DNA from: Dirofilaria immitis
Taxonomy: Eukaryota; Nematoda; Chromadorea; Rhabditida; Onchocercidae
NCBI GenBank assembly: GCA_024305405.1
Contig: JAKNDB010000088.1
Location: forward strand, 1,258,001 to 1,322,000
Direction of reading: 5' to 3'
Length of the DNA stretch: 64,000 bases
The notes beneath the pieces are model-generated. The model worked only from the letters and a program-made list of their open reading frames with translations. It did no database searches and was not told the origin of the DNA. Position numbers and translations under genes: made by a program. Shown one piece after another: positions 1 to 12,000 of this stretch (positions are counted from its first letter, which is position 1; every line of letters begins with the position of its first letter).

Positions 1-1293
1 AATAAGGTTCGCCGTATAAAAAATCGATGATAATTTCGGAAAAGAAATTTTCAAAATTGGAAAACGTAAAAATAATCTCTCAAAATTTTTCATAAATTTC
101 TATACTAAAATTTCTAAAAAATTTTAAAAATTCATAAGCACTGTTAAAATTCTCTGATCATTCTAAGTTATCAAATTTTTTTTTTTAATGATAATGAGAA
201 AAGAATTTTACGATAGAAAAAAATTTTACGATAAAAAAAAGCAAATCGAGAGAGGAAAAAGTTTGATTAAAGAATATTATTTACTACGAAAAAAGAAAAG
301 AAAAATCAAATTATTGTTTCTTTTTTTTCTTTCAAATATCTTATTAAAAACATATGGTTTGAAATTTTCTATGTTTATAAAAAACAAAAAAAAACAAAAA
401 CAAAAACAAAACAAAAAAATATTTAATAAAAATTTGGAAATAAAAAAAACAACAACAAATTATTTAAAATAATCATTTTTATTGATATGAAAAATTCCAT
501 AAAAATTAACTTATTTTTCAATTTTTTTTTCTATCTTTCATTTAAAAAATTTTTCAGCAAAACAATTACATTTTAATCTAAAAAAAAAAAAAAAAGCCTT
601 CCGTTATATATACCACACACATCGTTTCATAAATAATGCGATAAAAATTTTAACAAAAAAAAAAAAAACGAAAAAGAAATTTTTTTTTCAAAATTCAACA
701 AAAAAAAGGAATTGCGGTAAAATTAAATTTGTTAAAAAATGCTTATTTAGCAAAAAAACAAAACAAAATAAAGAATAAATCTTTTCTTTTCGCATTTCAA
801 AAATATGTACAAATTTTTTAACAAAAAAAAAAAAAGAAAGTAAAATAAGCCATTCTTTAAAAAAAAAAAAAACAGAAAAGCAAAGTAAAACAAAAAATTT
901 TTTTAACGAAGAAAATTATGAGCCAAAAAAAAAAACAAAAAGTTTTATGAAAAGATAAATGCCGACAAATTAGTTTTTAGCCTTTTCGTCTCGGAATGAA
1001 TAATTTTCTGTAAAAAAAAAAAAAAAAAGGTTGAAATAAAATTAACTGTTTAAAGATAAGATATATATATGTATTGATATATATTTATATATGTATTGGA
1101 TGAATGAAAGAAGCATGTAAGATATGTTTCCGTTTCATTTTGACAAATTATAATACATTTAAAATAGCTTTCGGCTTACTTCTAAAAAAAAAAAAAGGAA
1201 AAAAACTTTCAATCATTTATTATTTGCATCAAATTTTTGAAACATTCTTACTAATAAATCACTTCAAATTTAAAAAAAATTTTCAAATCAATT

Positions 1294-1350
1294 GCGTGTG
1301 TATGTGTGTATGTGTGTGTGTGTGTATGTGTGTGTGTGTGTGTGTGTGTT
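1294..1350. repeat. GT/TATGTG microsatellite
   Basis: Interrupted run of GT dinucleotides with TATG variants. It produces a spurious Cys-Val/Met reading frame on the plus strand. Confidence 0.95.
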
Positions 1351-1612
1351 TTTTATTTATTTTATTTTTAAATTTTTAAAATTATTTCTTTTTCCTTTCT
1401 TTCATTTATTTTCTATTTGTATTTTCTTCTTTGATTACTTTTAAATTTCTAATAAAAAAATCAAATAAAAATTCATAAAAATATCAAAAAGAAGTTTAAA
1501 GTTTTGAAAAAAAAGATTTTTGTGAATGGAAAAAACGATAGATTTGCTTAGTATAGTCATATGAAATATTGTTGGTATATAAAAATAATTGAAATTGCAT
1601 ATTTTTTTCTTT

Positions 1613-1800
1613 TTTAAATTATCACTTATCAGTATTAACTTATTTTGTTTTTTAACTTATCACTTATCAGTATTAATTTATTTTTTTTTTTAAATTATCA
1701 CTTATCAGTATTAATTTATTTTGTTTTTTTTTAAATTATCACTTATCAGTATTAATTTATTTTGTTTTTTTAAATTATCACTTATCAGTAGTAATTTATC
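1613..1800. repeat. Tandem repeat, about 40 bp x 5
   Basis: Five copies of a unit containing TTATCACTTATCAGTATTAA followed by a T-rich linker of variable length. Units differ mostly in the length of the T run. The core TTATCACTTATC is itself a short direct repeat. Confidence 0.9.
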
Positions 1801-2039
1801 GAAAATCATTTTGTAAAACTTTTAACTTATTTTGATATTTTTATGAATTTTTATTTGATTAATTATAAGTTGAAAAGTATTTCAATACAGTAATATGAAA
1901 AATAAACCACTGAAATGAAGTAACAATTGATATTTTGAAATTTGTCAATTTCTTCAAGTGATAGTTTATCAGCATCAATCTTATACTATACTTATCATTA
2001 AATAATCATTCATTATTTCATCAATAAGACTCAAATGAG

Positions 2040-2860
2040 ATAGATTGACGAATGAAGGGAATGGATGGAAATTAGACGGATGCATTGGCGGATGAACGAT
2101 AGAAAATGTGCGGTTAGACAAGTAGATAACGGATGATGAATTGCGGACAAATGGATAGGTAGATGAATGGAAGGGCGGATAAACGAATAATTGAGAACGG
2201 ACGGATGAATAGACGAGTGGAAGGATGGACGGATGGAGAACGGATAGACGAATGCATAAGTAGATAACGGATGGAAGAATTGCGGACAGACATGTAGACG
2301 GATGGATGGATGAATTGCGGACGGACGGACAGAAGATGGATAGATGAATGGAAGGATGGATAAACGGATGGAGAACGGACTGATGGACAGTAGATAACGG
2401 ATGGATGGATTACAGACGGATGATAAAAACGGATGGATGGATTACAGACGGATGATAAAAACGGATGGATAGACGAATGGAAAGATGGATGAACGGATGG
2501 AAAACGTACGGATAGGCAAATAAATAAAGGAAGCATGGATGGATGAATTGCGGACAGATATGTAGACGGATGGATGGATGAATTGCGGGCGGATGGATAA
2601 ACGAATGGAGAAATAAACGGATGAATGGACAAACGGATAGATGGAGCACGAATGAATGGACAAACGGATAGATGGAGCACGAATGAATGGACGGATGAAT
2701 GATGAATTACGGACGATGAATAGATAGATTGATAGACGGATGGAGGATAGATGGACGGAATGTTGGAATGGATGAACGAATGAGCGAGCGAACAAAAAAT
2801 GGAAAAATGAACGGATAGATGGAGGATTTGATTGACTGACTGATAGATCAATATACAGAT
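2040..2860. repeat. GGAT/GGAC-rich minisatellite
   Basis: About 800 bp built from diverged GGATGGAT, GAATGGAC and GAACGGAC-type words, with larger copied blocks: 2395-2430 resembles 2431-2470, and 2632-2660 resembles 2661-2690. The plus strand is strongly purine-rich. The period, a multiple of four, and the lack of stop-like words leave a 269-codon open frame on the minus strand (2114-2923) rich in Ser, His, Pro, Arg and Ile. That frame is treated as a repeat by-product, not a gene. Confidence 0.9.
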
Positions 2861-3008
2861 ATCATTCTTGAAATCTAGATGAATTGATAGATTGATATAT
2901 AGCAATATTATTCTTGCAATCATCTAAATGAATCGATAGATGCTGATTGTTTAAACTTTATTATGAAGTATGATATCGTTAATGTAATAAATCTTTTTGA
3001 AATTTTAC

Positions 3009-6000
3009 CTACCATAATCATCATCTTTCGAATCGGTTGTATCAATATTTTTGGTTTCAAAACTGAAAGAACGTCTATCACATAAATCTATCTTATCATT
3101 GATTAATCCTGGAACAATTTGCAAATTTGCTGATCCATTCTTTAATTGGCGTTCAATTTGATCCAATGCTCGTCGTTTTGTATTTAGCGCACATAAATTA
3201 CATCTGTAAAAATAATAATTATCAAAAAAAATTGATCAAATTTATTTATCAAAAAATATTCTAAAATTATTTAAATCTAAGCTAACAAACAAAAAAATAT
3301 AAAATTAATACAATTATTATTAATTTAGCAAAAAAAAAACAAAAAGTTATTCTTTTTTCAAATTTAAAAAATAATTTTTAGTTATTAATAAAATATGAAA
3401 TTTATGAAAGAAAAAAATTTTTGTAAAAAAATATTAAAATATTTCATTGCCGAAGAATTGTATATTATAAAAATGATAGAATATATACTTTTCAGATATT
3501 GAAAATGTCTATTTGGAAATTTTTTAATCGATAAATTAATAACAATAATCGCATAATTATATGATTTAATCATTGAATTTAAAGGCTTAAAAAAAATTGC
3601 CAAATAAATAGATAAATTTTTATTTGATATAATTTTTTTGAAATTTGAAAAAAAATATTAAAAATCTCTCTATAATCATTTGATTAATCATTGATTTAAA
3701 AAAAAATGATAATTAAATAAATGAATATTTGCATCTCACTAATCATATCTATATATCGAAATGCAAAACAAAATGATAAGAATAATTGAAGGTTCAAAAA
3801 AAAGTAATAATTTGAAAAGATTACAATAAGCAATATATGATTAGCCATCTATTGTAAAAACTAAACAATTCCCATGAGTATTATTTGAAAGAAAAAATAA
3901 ACAAATAAAAATTAAATAAATAAATAAATCAAAAATTAGTTCCATAAAACATTTAGGTTAAATTTAAATGGGAGAAAAGGGAATTTTCATTTTGAATTTT
4001 TTTGGTCATTTGCTAATTCAAAATATAATCATAAAATCTTCTCTATCTTTTTTTTTTATTTGTTTTCATTTTAATTTATATAAACTATTAGGAAATAAAT
4101 GATAGTTTTATTTATTAACCAATGATTGTCTTTGTTTTCTGAAAAAAATAAATAAATAAATAAAAACTTTTTGGCTATGCTCTTAATTTTGTTTTGCATT
4201 TCTAAATAGGCTAATCAAATGTTTTTTCTTTTTCCTTTTTTTTTTTCTAAAGATAAATTTTAGCTTTATATTCATTTCTATGATTAGACGATTAAAGTAT
4301 ATATTTGAAAAATATGTAATAGTAATAGATATTGATTAAATTATATTCATTCTCGAGAATTCTCGATTTTAACAATTTTATGCTATTTCAATCAAAATTA
4401 TATAAAAGTAGATTTTAAAAAAAAAAATTATCAAACGGATTACGACGAATTGATAAATGAAATGGCGCAATTTCACATTTTATTTAAAGCGCTAATTATA
4501 ACAAATAATCAAATAATCATAAAGCGATAATGATAACAAATAATCATAAAGCGATAATGATAACAAATAATCATAAAGCGATAATGATAACAAATAATCA
4601 TAAAGCGATAATGATAACAAATAATCATAAAGCGATAATGATAACAAATAATCAAATAATCATAAAGCGATAATGATAACAAATAATCAAATAATCATAA
4701 AGCGATAATGATAACAAATAATCAAATAATCATAAAGCGATAATGATAACAAATAATCATATTGTATTATTTAAATTAAATAAGTACAAAATATTTTATG
4801 ATTAAATTGAAAAAAAAATGTCAATTGCTAAGATTTTTTTATATGAAATTTCCAAAAAAACTAAAATTTTTCCTATAATTTAACTAAAAAAAAAAATTTT
4901 TTAAATTACAATTTTTCATAACATTCATTTTATTTTCCTTCTGAATGATATGCGATATATATTTATGTGTAATTGGGATTAAAATGAATTGATGAAATCT
5001 TGGAATATGCAAATTTTTAGAATCTCTTCTTTTGTTTGTTTTTTTCAGAAGGTTAAAAATTAAATTTTGATTCAAGAATGTCAAATTGAATTTTAATTTA
5101 AGAAGGTCAAATTAAGTTTTGATTTAAAAGGTCAAATTAAATTTTGATTTAAGATTAATTTGTAAGTGAATGACTTTCCTTTTTTTTTTTCATTTTTATA
5201 CACGAAAAATGAATGATATTAATTTGACCTTTTAAACATATGTATAAATTTAAATGTAATGAGGTAAAAATGGAATTGAAATTTTAGAATATGCAAATTT
5301 TTAGAATCTTTTTTAATTCGTTTTTTTTTGTTTTTGGACGATCAAAGGAAATTTTGATTTTAAAAGGTCAAATAAAATTTTAATTTAAAAAGGTCAAATA
5401 AAATTTTGATTTAAGATTAATTTGTAAGTGAATAATAGTGATGGATAGTTTGGTTTGGTTTCATATTTTACAAATGAACCCTGAAGAGTGCAACAAAAAT
5501 GATCGTAATTAATCATTGAACAAACCAATCGAGTAATCTTAGTGCTTTTCAATTTCTTTTTTTTTTTTAGCCTTTTCTTTGTGATGGTGGATAAAAAAGA
5601 GAGAGAAAAAAATTGACAAATTGAGCGACAAATGATAAATTTTTAACTCTAAAATATTATTATTGTTCGTTGCGACAAATTAAAACCATTCCATACCACA
5701 CACACACACATACACACACACACACATACACACACACACACACACACACATACAAACATATACATTTATATGAATAAGCTTAAAATTTACTCAAATCTTC
5801 TCTCGTTTTATCATCATCAAATCATATCAGTGAGAAAAAGCAAAAATTAAAATAGACAACGTGCTGAATTAAACAGCCATTTCTAAAAAAAAAAAAAAAG
5901 GAAAAATCAAAAATAATAAATTTGATAAATTTATTATTTTTTTTTAAAAAATGTTATTTAGCAGTTCAAAAAATCAAAATAAAAAAAAAAAAGAAATGCT

Positions 6001-9000
6001 AAAATATTGTCGTTAATTTCTTTTTTTTTTTTTTTTTTTTGTTGAACTATAAAATGAATTATTTGAAATGAATTATTACTAATCATAATTTTTCACTTTG
6101 AAAATTTTCATCAAATTTATGGATATAATATGAAGGAGAGAAAGAGAAATTATTTTGAATGAAAAAAAAAACAAAGAGGAAGAGAGAGAGAGAGAGAATA
6201 AGTAAGAAATAAAGAAAGAGTGAAAAGGTATCATTGAAGAAATAATGATGCTTCACGTAAAACCCTTTTCGTTGAAAAGTCTGATAATTTATAGCATTCA
6301 TTTTCAACTCTTTGTCTATTCTATTGCTCATATTATATTACCTTTACTTTTTCCTAATTTTTTTTTTTTTTAAAAAATTGATTTCGAAATTTTCAAAAAT
6401 TTTTGTGATTAATGAAATTTTGATAAATCGCTTTTTTTTTTCTATTCTTAAATTAGCTTTATGTAAATATTTTTTTTTTAATTCAATTAAATTTTTTATT
6501 TTTATTTCGTTTTATTTAGCATAAACTATATAAATTATTAGTATTGATATTAATTTTAAATTTTTAATTATTTCAATTGATTAATTGATAAGTGTAATAA
6601 TCAATTTAACGCTTATCAAATATTAAATGCGTTGATAAAGTTTGATCAATAAGGTATCATTGGGATTTTAGTATCAAAAATTATATAAATTATTCACTCG
6701 CAATACTTATTGAATTTTATTTTCTCGATACTTATTCAATTTGATTATCTTCGAATACTTATTCAATTTTGATTATCTTCTCGAATGCTTATTCAAATTA
6801 TTATCTCGAATACTTATTCAGATTATTATCTCGAATACTTATTTTTATTTTGGAAATAAAAATTATAAAATACAGACAAATGCTTATGATAAGATTTAAC
6901 GATAATGTAGTAATCAAGAAAGATTTGAGATATCATAATAATCAAGAAAGATTTGAGATATCGTAATAATCAAGAATCATTTATTTTCTTGATTATTTAG
7001 GTGCGATTTGCGACAAAGCGAATTTTTGTAACGTACCAATTATATGATCCGTTGTTTTGGAATATATTAAGCAATTAAATTGTTCGTATGAAATTGCAAG
7101 TAAACATGAATTATATATGAACCTATTTCAGTACCATTGCTAACTTGACCTGTTATTTATTTAATTAATTTTTATGACTACATTTACTAATAAACTTACC
7201 TGTTACTTATTTATCTTATTTTTATGACTACATTTACTAATAAACTTACCTGTTACTTATTTAGCTTATTTTTTATGACTACATTTACTAATAAACTTAC
7301 CTGTTACTTATTTAGCTTATTTTTATGACTACATTTACTAATAAACTTACCTGTTACTTATTTAGCTTATTTTTATTACTACATTTACTAATAAACTTAC
7401 CTGTTACTTATTTAGCTTATTTTTTATGACTACATTTACTAATAAACTTACCTGTTACTTATTTAGCTTATTTTTTATTACTACATTTATAAAAGATTGG
7501 TTAAAATGCTAAAATTTATAAATATTAAAAATGATTTCAAAATTATTGAAAATACGTCAATTTTAATTGCTAAATTTTTATATTTAAAATATGGCTGAAT
7601 TTGTTTATGTAATAAATTGAAAATTTTGAAATTGAAATGAGTCAAAAAAAGAATAAAAATAAATAAATAAATAAATAAAAGAATAAAAAATGTTTCGTAA
7701 TCTTTTTATTTATTTATTTTTTCTATCGTTTGTTTCTTTCCAAATGAAATGTTTGTGATTAATTTGACACTCGAAATATAACAGTTTCTTTCATTTTATT
7801 TCCATTCTTCTCTTTTTGTCACTTTTTTTTAATAACAAAATAATATGAAATTATTGAAAGCAATGCATGCATGCATGCATATTGCATAAATGGCATGCAT
7901 GCATGCATAACATTGATGCAACTTTTTTTTTCGAGAATATTATCAATATATCAAATTATCAATTTTTTTTTTAAATATATTAAATTAAAATTTGTCAAAA
8001 AAAAAGAAATGGAAAAAAAAAGAATATCAGACAGAATTGTTAATGATGAAAAATTATCTTTTTCTTTTGGCATTAAATGACAACACTAATTAATTAATTA
8101 ATTAGTTTTTAAGATTACTTCAAAAATATTTGGATAAATACAATCAATCGTTGAAATTTTTTCTTTTCTCTTTTTTTTTTTTCTAAAAGACAAAACAAAT
8201 ACCATTCATTTTTTTTTTCTCGTCTACCATCATCATTCGAGAGCGAGAACAGGGAAAAAAAACGAAAACTTCAAGAGATTAATTGTTTTATGAGCCGGAG
8301 GGAGAAAGCAATAGCAGAGTAAATAAATTTATTGAATCGTTTTTTGAACAAAGTTAGAAATATTTCCGCTTTTTTTTTATTGATTCATTAAGAAAAATTT
8401 TTTCAACTAAATTTTAACTTTTCCATCCCATATGAAATCTCGACGAAAAAAATTCCATTTTGTTTAATTTTGATTGCTTAAATTTGATAAAAATTGATCG
8501 AAATATTTTTAAAATTAATAATAGTATATTCGAATTAATTAAATTATGCAAAAAAACATTTCATATCATAAGTTTTCCGAGAATTATTAATGTCTTTTTC
8601 TCGAGAATTACTAATGTCTTTTTCAAGAATTGCTAACATCTTTTTCTCGACAATCACTAAAATTATTGTAAAATTAATATTAGTATATTCGAATTAATTA
8701 AATTATAAACATTTCATACCATAAGTTTTTCGAGAATTATTAATGCCTTTTTCTCGAGAATTACTAATATCTTTTTTCAAGAATTGCTAACATCTTTTTC
8801 TCGACAATTACTAAAATTATTGTAAAATTAATATCAGTATATTCGAATTAATTAAATTATAAACATTTCATACCATAAGTTTTTCGAGAATTATTAATAT
8901 CTTTTCTCGAGAATTGCTAGCAACTTTTTCTCGAGAATTACTAAAGTTATTACAAAATTGCCAAAATTTATGTTATACTTCAAAAAAAGAAACAGTGAAA

Positions 9001-9348
9001 GATGAAGAAATTTTTTAAAATTATTATAAAAATTTTCGCATTGAAAGAATAAGCAAATGTAATTTTGCATCAATTTTATGAAACAAAAAAAAAGACGAAA
9101 AAAAGAAGTTAAAATAAGAGATAAGGAAGAATGATAGAATTGTTAGTCATTATCACCTTACTAATCATTTTATCAACGAATAATTTGAAATGACAATAAC
9201 TTGTATGTACATCTTTTTTTTTTTTTTGAATATGATTTCAAAACTTACGGACAATGACGATAGGGACATTTTTGTTTATGACCTTTTTCGGTTGATTAAA
9301 TATACCATGATTGGCACATAATTGACACATATATTGCTCTTTAGGCAT
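3009..9348 (-). CDS. DM-domain (doublesex/mab-3 family) transcription factor, two recognised exons, one-base frame break
   Basis: DM-domain proteins bind DNA through an intertwined zinc module and control sexual differentiation and neuronal fate; they act in the nucleus. Exon 1 is 9249-9348 and exon 2 is 3009-3203 (minus strand), with a 6.0-kb intron between a GTAAGT donor and a TTTACAG acceptor. Residues 8-38 give C-Q-L-C, N-H-G, K-G-H-K, C-P-Y-R-H-C, P-C-N-L-C, the full zinc-ligand pattern of the family, followed by a basic T-K-R-R-A-L helix. The frame breaks at the run of five T (plus strand) at 9284-9288: one more base there restores the domain and makes the exon phases agree. The start follows an AG in TTATAGAATATG, so trans-splicing is possible. 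Exon 2 can end at the donor at 3008, or read into TAA three codons later, giving a short protein of about 100 residues. Only one DM domain is seen, unlike worm MAB-3 with two. Orthology within the family is not resolved. Confidence 0.85.
4498..4760. repeat. 27-bp/35-bp tandem array
   Basis: Eight copies of AAAGCGATAATGATAAC. The first five are 27 bp apart; the last three are 35 bp apart because of an extra 8-bp AATAATCA-like insert in each unit. The near-perfect identity suggests recent expansion. Confidence 0.95.
5048..5420. repeat. Dispersed AAGGTCAAAT repeats
   Basis: Several short copies of AAGGTCAAATTAAATTTTGA occur in two clusters (about 5050-5160 and 5340-5420) around an AT-rich spacer. 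The clusters also share TTAAGATTAATTTGTAAGTG, so this is probably a duplicated block of about 260 bp. Confidence 0.75.
5696..5752. repeat. CA microsatellite
   Basis: Run of CA dinucleotides with TA interruptions, inside the DM-domain gene intron. Confidence 0.95.
6695..6846. repeat. TCGAATACTTATTCA tandem repeat
   Basis: Six diverged copies of a unit containing CTCGAATACTTATTCAA and a short ATTATCT linker, with a period of roughly 24-34 bp. Confidence 0.85.
6911..6985. repeat. 27-bp tandem repeat x 3
   Basis: Three copies of TAATCAAGAAAGATTTGAGA with ATATCAT/ATATCGT ends; the third copy is truncated. Confidence 0.85.
7149..7488. repeat. 50-51-bp tandem repeat x 7
   Basis: Seven consecutive copies of a unit starting CCTGTTACTTATTTAGCTTA and ending in CATTTACTAATAAACTTA. 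The first copy is the most diverged. The remaining copies differ by one or two bases and by T-run length, indicating recent amplification. Confidence 0.95.
7863..7909. repeat. Two palindromic (ATGC)n blocks
   Basis: ATGC/GCAT tetranucleotide runs at 7863-7880 and 7892-7908 separated by about 11 bp. Each block is self-complementary and the two can pair with each other. Confidence 0.9.
8520..8960. repeat. About 155-bp tandem repeat x 3
   Basis: Three copies of a block starting near TATATTCGAATTAATTAAAT and containing CATAAGTTTTTCGAGAATTA. Inside each block is an internal subrepeat of the type CTCGAGAATTACTAAT(G/A)TC. Confidence 0.9.
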
Positions 9349-10072
9349 ATTCTATAATTAAATTTTTTTTTTTTGGATAATAAATTTTCCAAATAGTTTT
9401 TGATAAAGAAAATTGAAAAATATTGAAACATTCAAAGAATAGTATTGATATTTCGAAAAAGTATGAAATGTATTTCTCGAATAAAACCCTATATAAAACG
9501 AATAATTATTTGGTTAAAAAAAAAATTTCATCTATTTCATCAAACACAAATACATCAATGAAAGTTTTTAATCCTTGCAATTATTTTGTTGATTGATTAC
9601 AATGTTTTGAATTGAAATAATTGCAAGAAAAATATGACACAGCAAAATGTTACAATTTATTTGGCTTTTATTCACGAAAAATTAATTAATACGATAAAAT
9701 TAATTGCTCGAAATATTTCCAATGAAAATTCTTGCATAATTTTGTTTAAACATCGTCTAATGATATGATTATGATAATATCAAAGCATTGCATAAAAGTT
9801 TATGAATAAACTAAGCCTAATGTATTGTTTAGGCAAATATTTGTGTGTTAAATAATTACTACGCACTATAAATTAGATAGCTCTAAAATTACCATACTTT
9901 TGTTATCAATTAGATTAATTTATAAATATGAATTTTCATATTTCAGCAAGAGCAAAAGTATTTAAGCCTACCTAATTGAGTATAACTAAAATTTAACGAA
10001 ATATTATTTCTTATATGATTGTACACTGTAATATGTCAACAGAAATTTGATGCTAATATTCATCACATTCTA

Positions 10073-10345
10073 ATAACAATGATAATAATATAATTAATGA
10101 TAATACTAATATAATATTTTTAATAATAATAAATATAATAAAATGATGATAGCAATAATCGTAGTAGCTGATAACAATAATAGTAATAATATCACTAATG
10201 ATAATGTTAGTTATGCTAATTATGATAGTAACAGCGAAAATAATAATAGTAATCATAATAATAATAATAATACACGAGAATAGTAATAATAACAGTGATC
10301 ATAATAATAATAATGATAATGATAATAATAATAATAATCAAAAAT
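10073..10345. repeat. ATAATA/ATAATG microsatellite tract
   Basis: Impure trinucleotide tract of ATA, ATG and GTA words on the plus strand, ending in a purer (ATA)n run with GATAAT interruptions. Confidence 0.85.
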
Positions 10346-10439
10346 CATGATAATTTGAAAATAAATTGGAAAAATATTTTAGCAAAAGTTTATTTCAACC
10401 AATTTCCAACAAATCATGAAATTTGAAATATTTTTAAAC

Positions 10440-10865
10440 AGACGAATAGAAGAATAGGAAGAAAGAGAAGGAGAGAAGAGAGAGAGATGAGAGAGAGAAT
10501 GTATGTGTGTGTATATGTATGTGTGTTGTATGGAGAGAGAGAGAGAAAGAGAGATGGGAAAAGGGAGAAAAGGATTGAAAAGGATGAAAATTTGAAGTTT
10601 GAAAGGGGCGGTACTTTACAAAATAATAAGTGGTACACAACCAGTTGAAAGCCATTATCCTTTTCATGATTTGTAGCTAACCAATAAGATGTGTATATGT
10701 TCATATATTTACTCTCCCTGACTCTTTTACACTCTCATTCTCTCATTTGTTCATTTAGATAAGTAATATGCGCCTTTCTCTTCCTGATTCTCTCAATCTT
10801 TCATCCTTTCATCTCCTCAATCTTTCTCCCATTCTCTCAATCTTTCCTGCATTGCATTCATTGAT
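10440..10865. promoter_or_regulatory. Polypurine then polypyrimidine tract, possible upstream control region
   Basis: A GA-rich block (about 10440-10600) with an internal GTATGTGTGT run is followed by unique, less AT-rich sequence around 10600-10700. A CTCTC/TTCTCTCAATC-rich block (10710-10850) comes next. The purine and pyrimidine blocks face each other like a long imperfect inverted repeat. The tract lies about 1.1-1.5 kb upstream of the minus-strand DM-domain start, so a regulatory role is possible, but this rests only on position and composition. Confidence 0.25.
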
Positions 10866-11129
10866 GAAACACGATAGTATTAATAAGCATAATTTGATAA
10901 ATTGAAATAATTTTTTTCCAAATATTTCAAAAATTAATCATCGATTTTGCTTTTTTCACTTTTTTCTCAAAAAAATGACTTCTAGTAGTTAGTTAGTTAT
11001 CAATGATAATCAAATTATTTATGATAACCTAATATCTCAATGATATCAATGATAATCGAATTATCAAAATGCTTAACACTTTCGTTAATATGTTCTATTC
11101 ATATGTAAATGTTTAATCAAAAAAATTTG

Positions 11130-11560
11130 AAATATTTAGGTCTCATGAATTTAGATGACAAGAGAGGTACGTAAAATTTCAAGATAATTAGATCTCATAG
11201 ATATGAATAATCAAAAGATCTGATCGTTATTTTGAAGTAATTAGATCTCATAGATACAAATGAATAAATGATCAGTGGAATGTTCCGAGGTAATTAGATC
11301 GCGTAAAATATTAAATAATTTAAAAAAGATGGATACATTTGAGTAGTTATTTCGAAGTAATGAGATTTCATAAGTATTGCTGATCAAATGTTAGATGCTT
11401 TTAAGAAATATTTCAAAATAATTATTCTCACAGGTACGAACAATTATTTCTAAATGATATTTTGATGAAATTATATCTCATAGATATCAAATAATTAAAA
11501 AATAAGCAATCCTAAAAGATAGTCTGCAAATAATTACATCCTATGAGTATTAATATATAA
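11130..11560. repeat. Diverged about 75-90-bp tandem repeat
   Basis: At least five degenerate copies of a unit built around GAAGTAATTAGATCTCATAG and ending in an AT-rich AAATAATCAAAAG-type linker. Sequence divergence is high, suggesting an old array. Confidence 0.7.
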
Positions 11561-11904
11561 TCAAAAATATATATATATATATGTGTAAAATTTTTGTGAA
11601 ATATTTTTGAGATAATTTATGCAAAGTATAATATGAGGCTTTTTTTTTTTAAACTATATAATGTTGTATGTTCTAAATGCTTTTATTTGATAAATATTTG
11701 TTTAGTTATTATTATTATTACTACTTTTTTGATTTTTGATTAACAAGATTAAATCAAATTTTCATTTTCAATAAAAAAAGGAATTATGAAATATTTTTTT
11801 ATTTTATTATCGAAATTTTTATTATACTAAAATTGAAACAGAAAAATAAAATATTTTTATTTTAATTAAAAATTAATTAATAAATTATTCCTTCTAGCAT
11901 AATA

Positions 11905-12000
11905 TGTATTCAATTTCTTAATATATATTCTTAATATATATGTATTTAATTTCTTAATATATATATGTATTCAATTTCTTAATATATATGCATTCAATTC
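11905..12000. repeat. TTCTTAATATATATGTATTCAA repeat
   Basis: Four short copies of CTTAATATATATGTATTCAA with variable AT-run length. Confidence 0.8.

Larger units (their letters stand above)
1..2039. other. AT-rich stretch without a recognisable gene
   Basis: Very AT-rich sequence with many poly-A and poly-T runs of 8-15 bases. No exon with credible splice signals was found on either strand. Open frames at 188-472 (lysine-rich, from A runs) and 1104-1379 (ends in a Cys-Val/Met run encoded by a GT microsatellite) look like low-complexity artefacts. Further 3' exons of the minus-strand DM-domain gene could lie here or beyond the left edge, but none could be supported. Confidence 0.6.
3204..9248 (-). 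other. Large repeat-filled intron of the DM-domain gene
   Basis: No additional exon is supported in this 6-kb interval. It is largely AT-rich sequence with several independent tandem arrays, listed separately, and simple repeats such as (CA)n and (GA)n. A further exon cannot be excluded by eye, but the two flanking exons join directly in the correct DM-domain frame. Confidence 0.6.

Noticed and set aside
188..472. 94-codon plus-strand frame
   Set aside because: Lys/Asn-rich translation of poly-A sequence, with no splice context or similarity.
1104..1379. 91-codon plus-strand frame
   Set aside because: A third of it is a Cys-Val/Met run encoded by the GT microsatellite.
2114..2923. Overlapping minus-strand frames, up to 269 codons
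   Set aside because: Entirely derived from the GGAT-rich minisatellite; several frames are open at once, as expected for a repeat.
4498..4760. CRISPR-like spacing of repeats
   Set aside because: The repeats are contiguous with no unique spacers, and the genome is eukaryotic.
10414..10704. Two overlapping minus-strand frames of 96 and 77 codons
   Set aside because: Made by the GA/CT-rich tract; Ser/Leu/Phe low-complexity translation.
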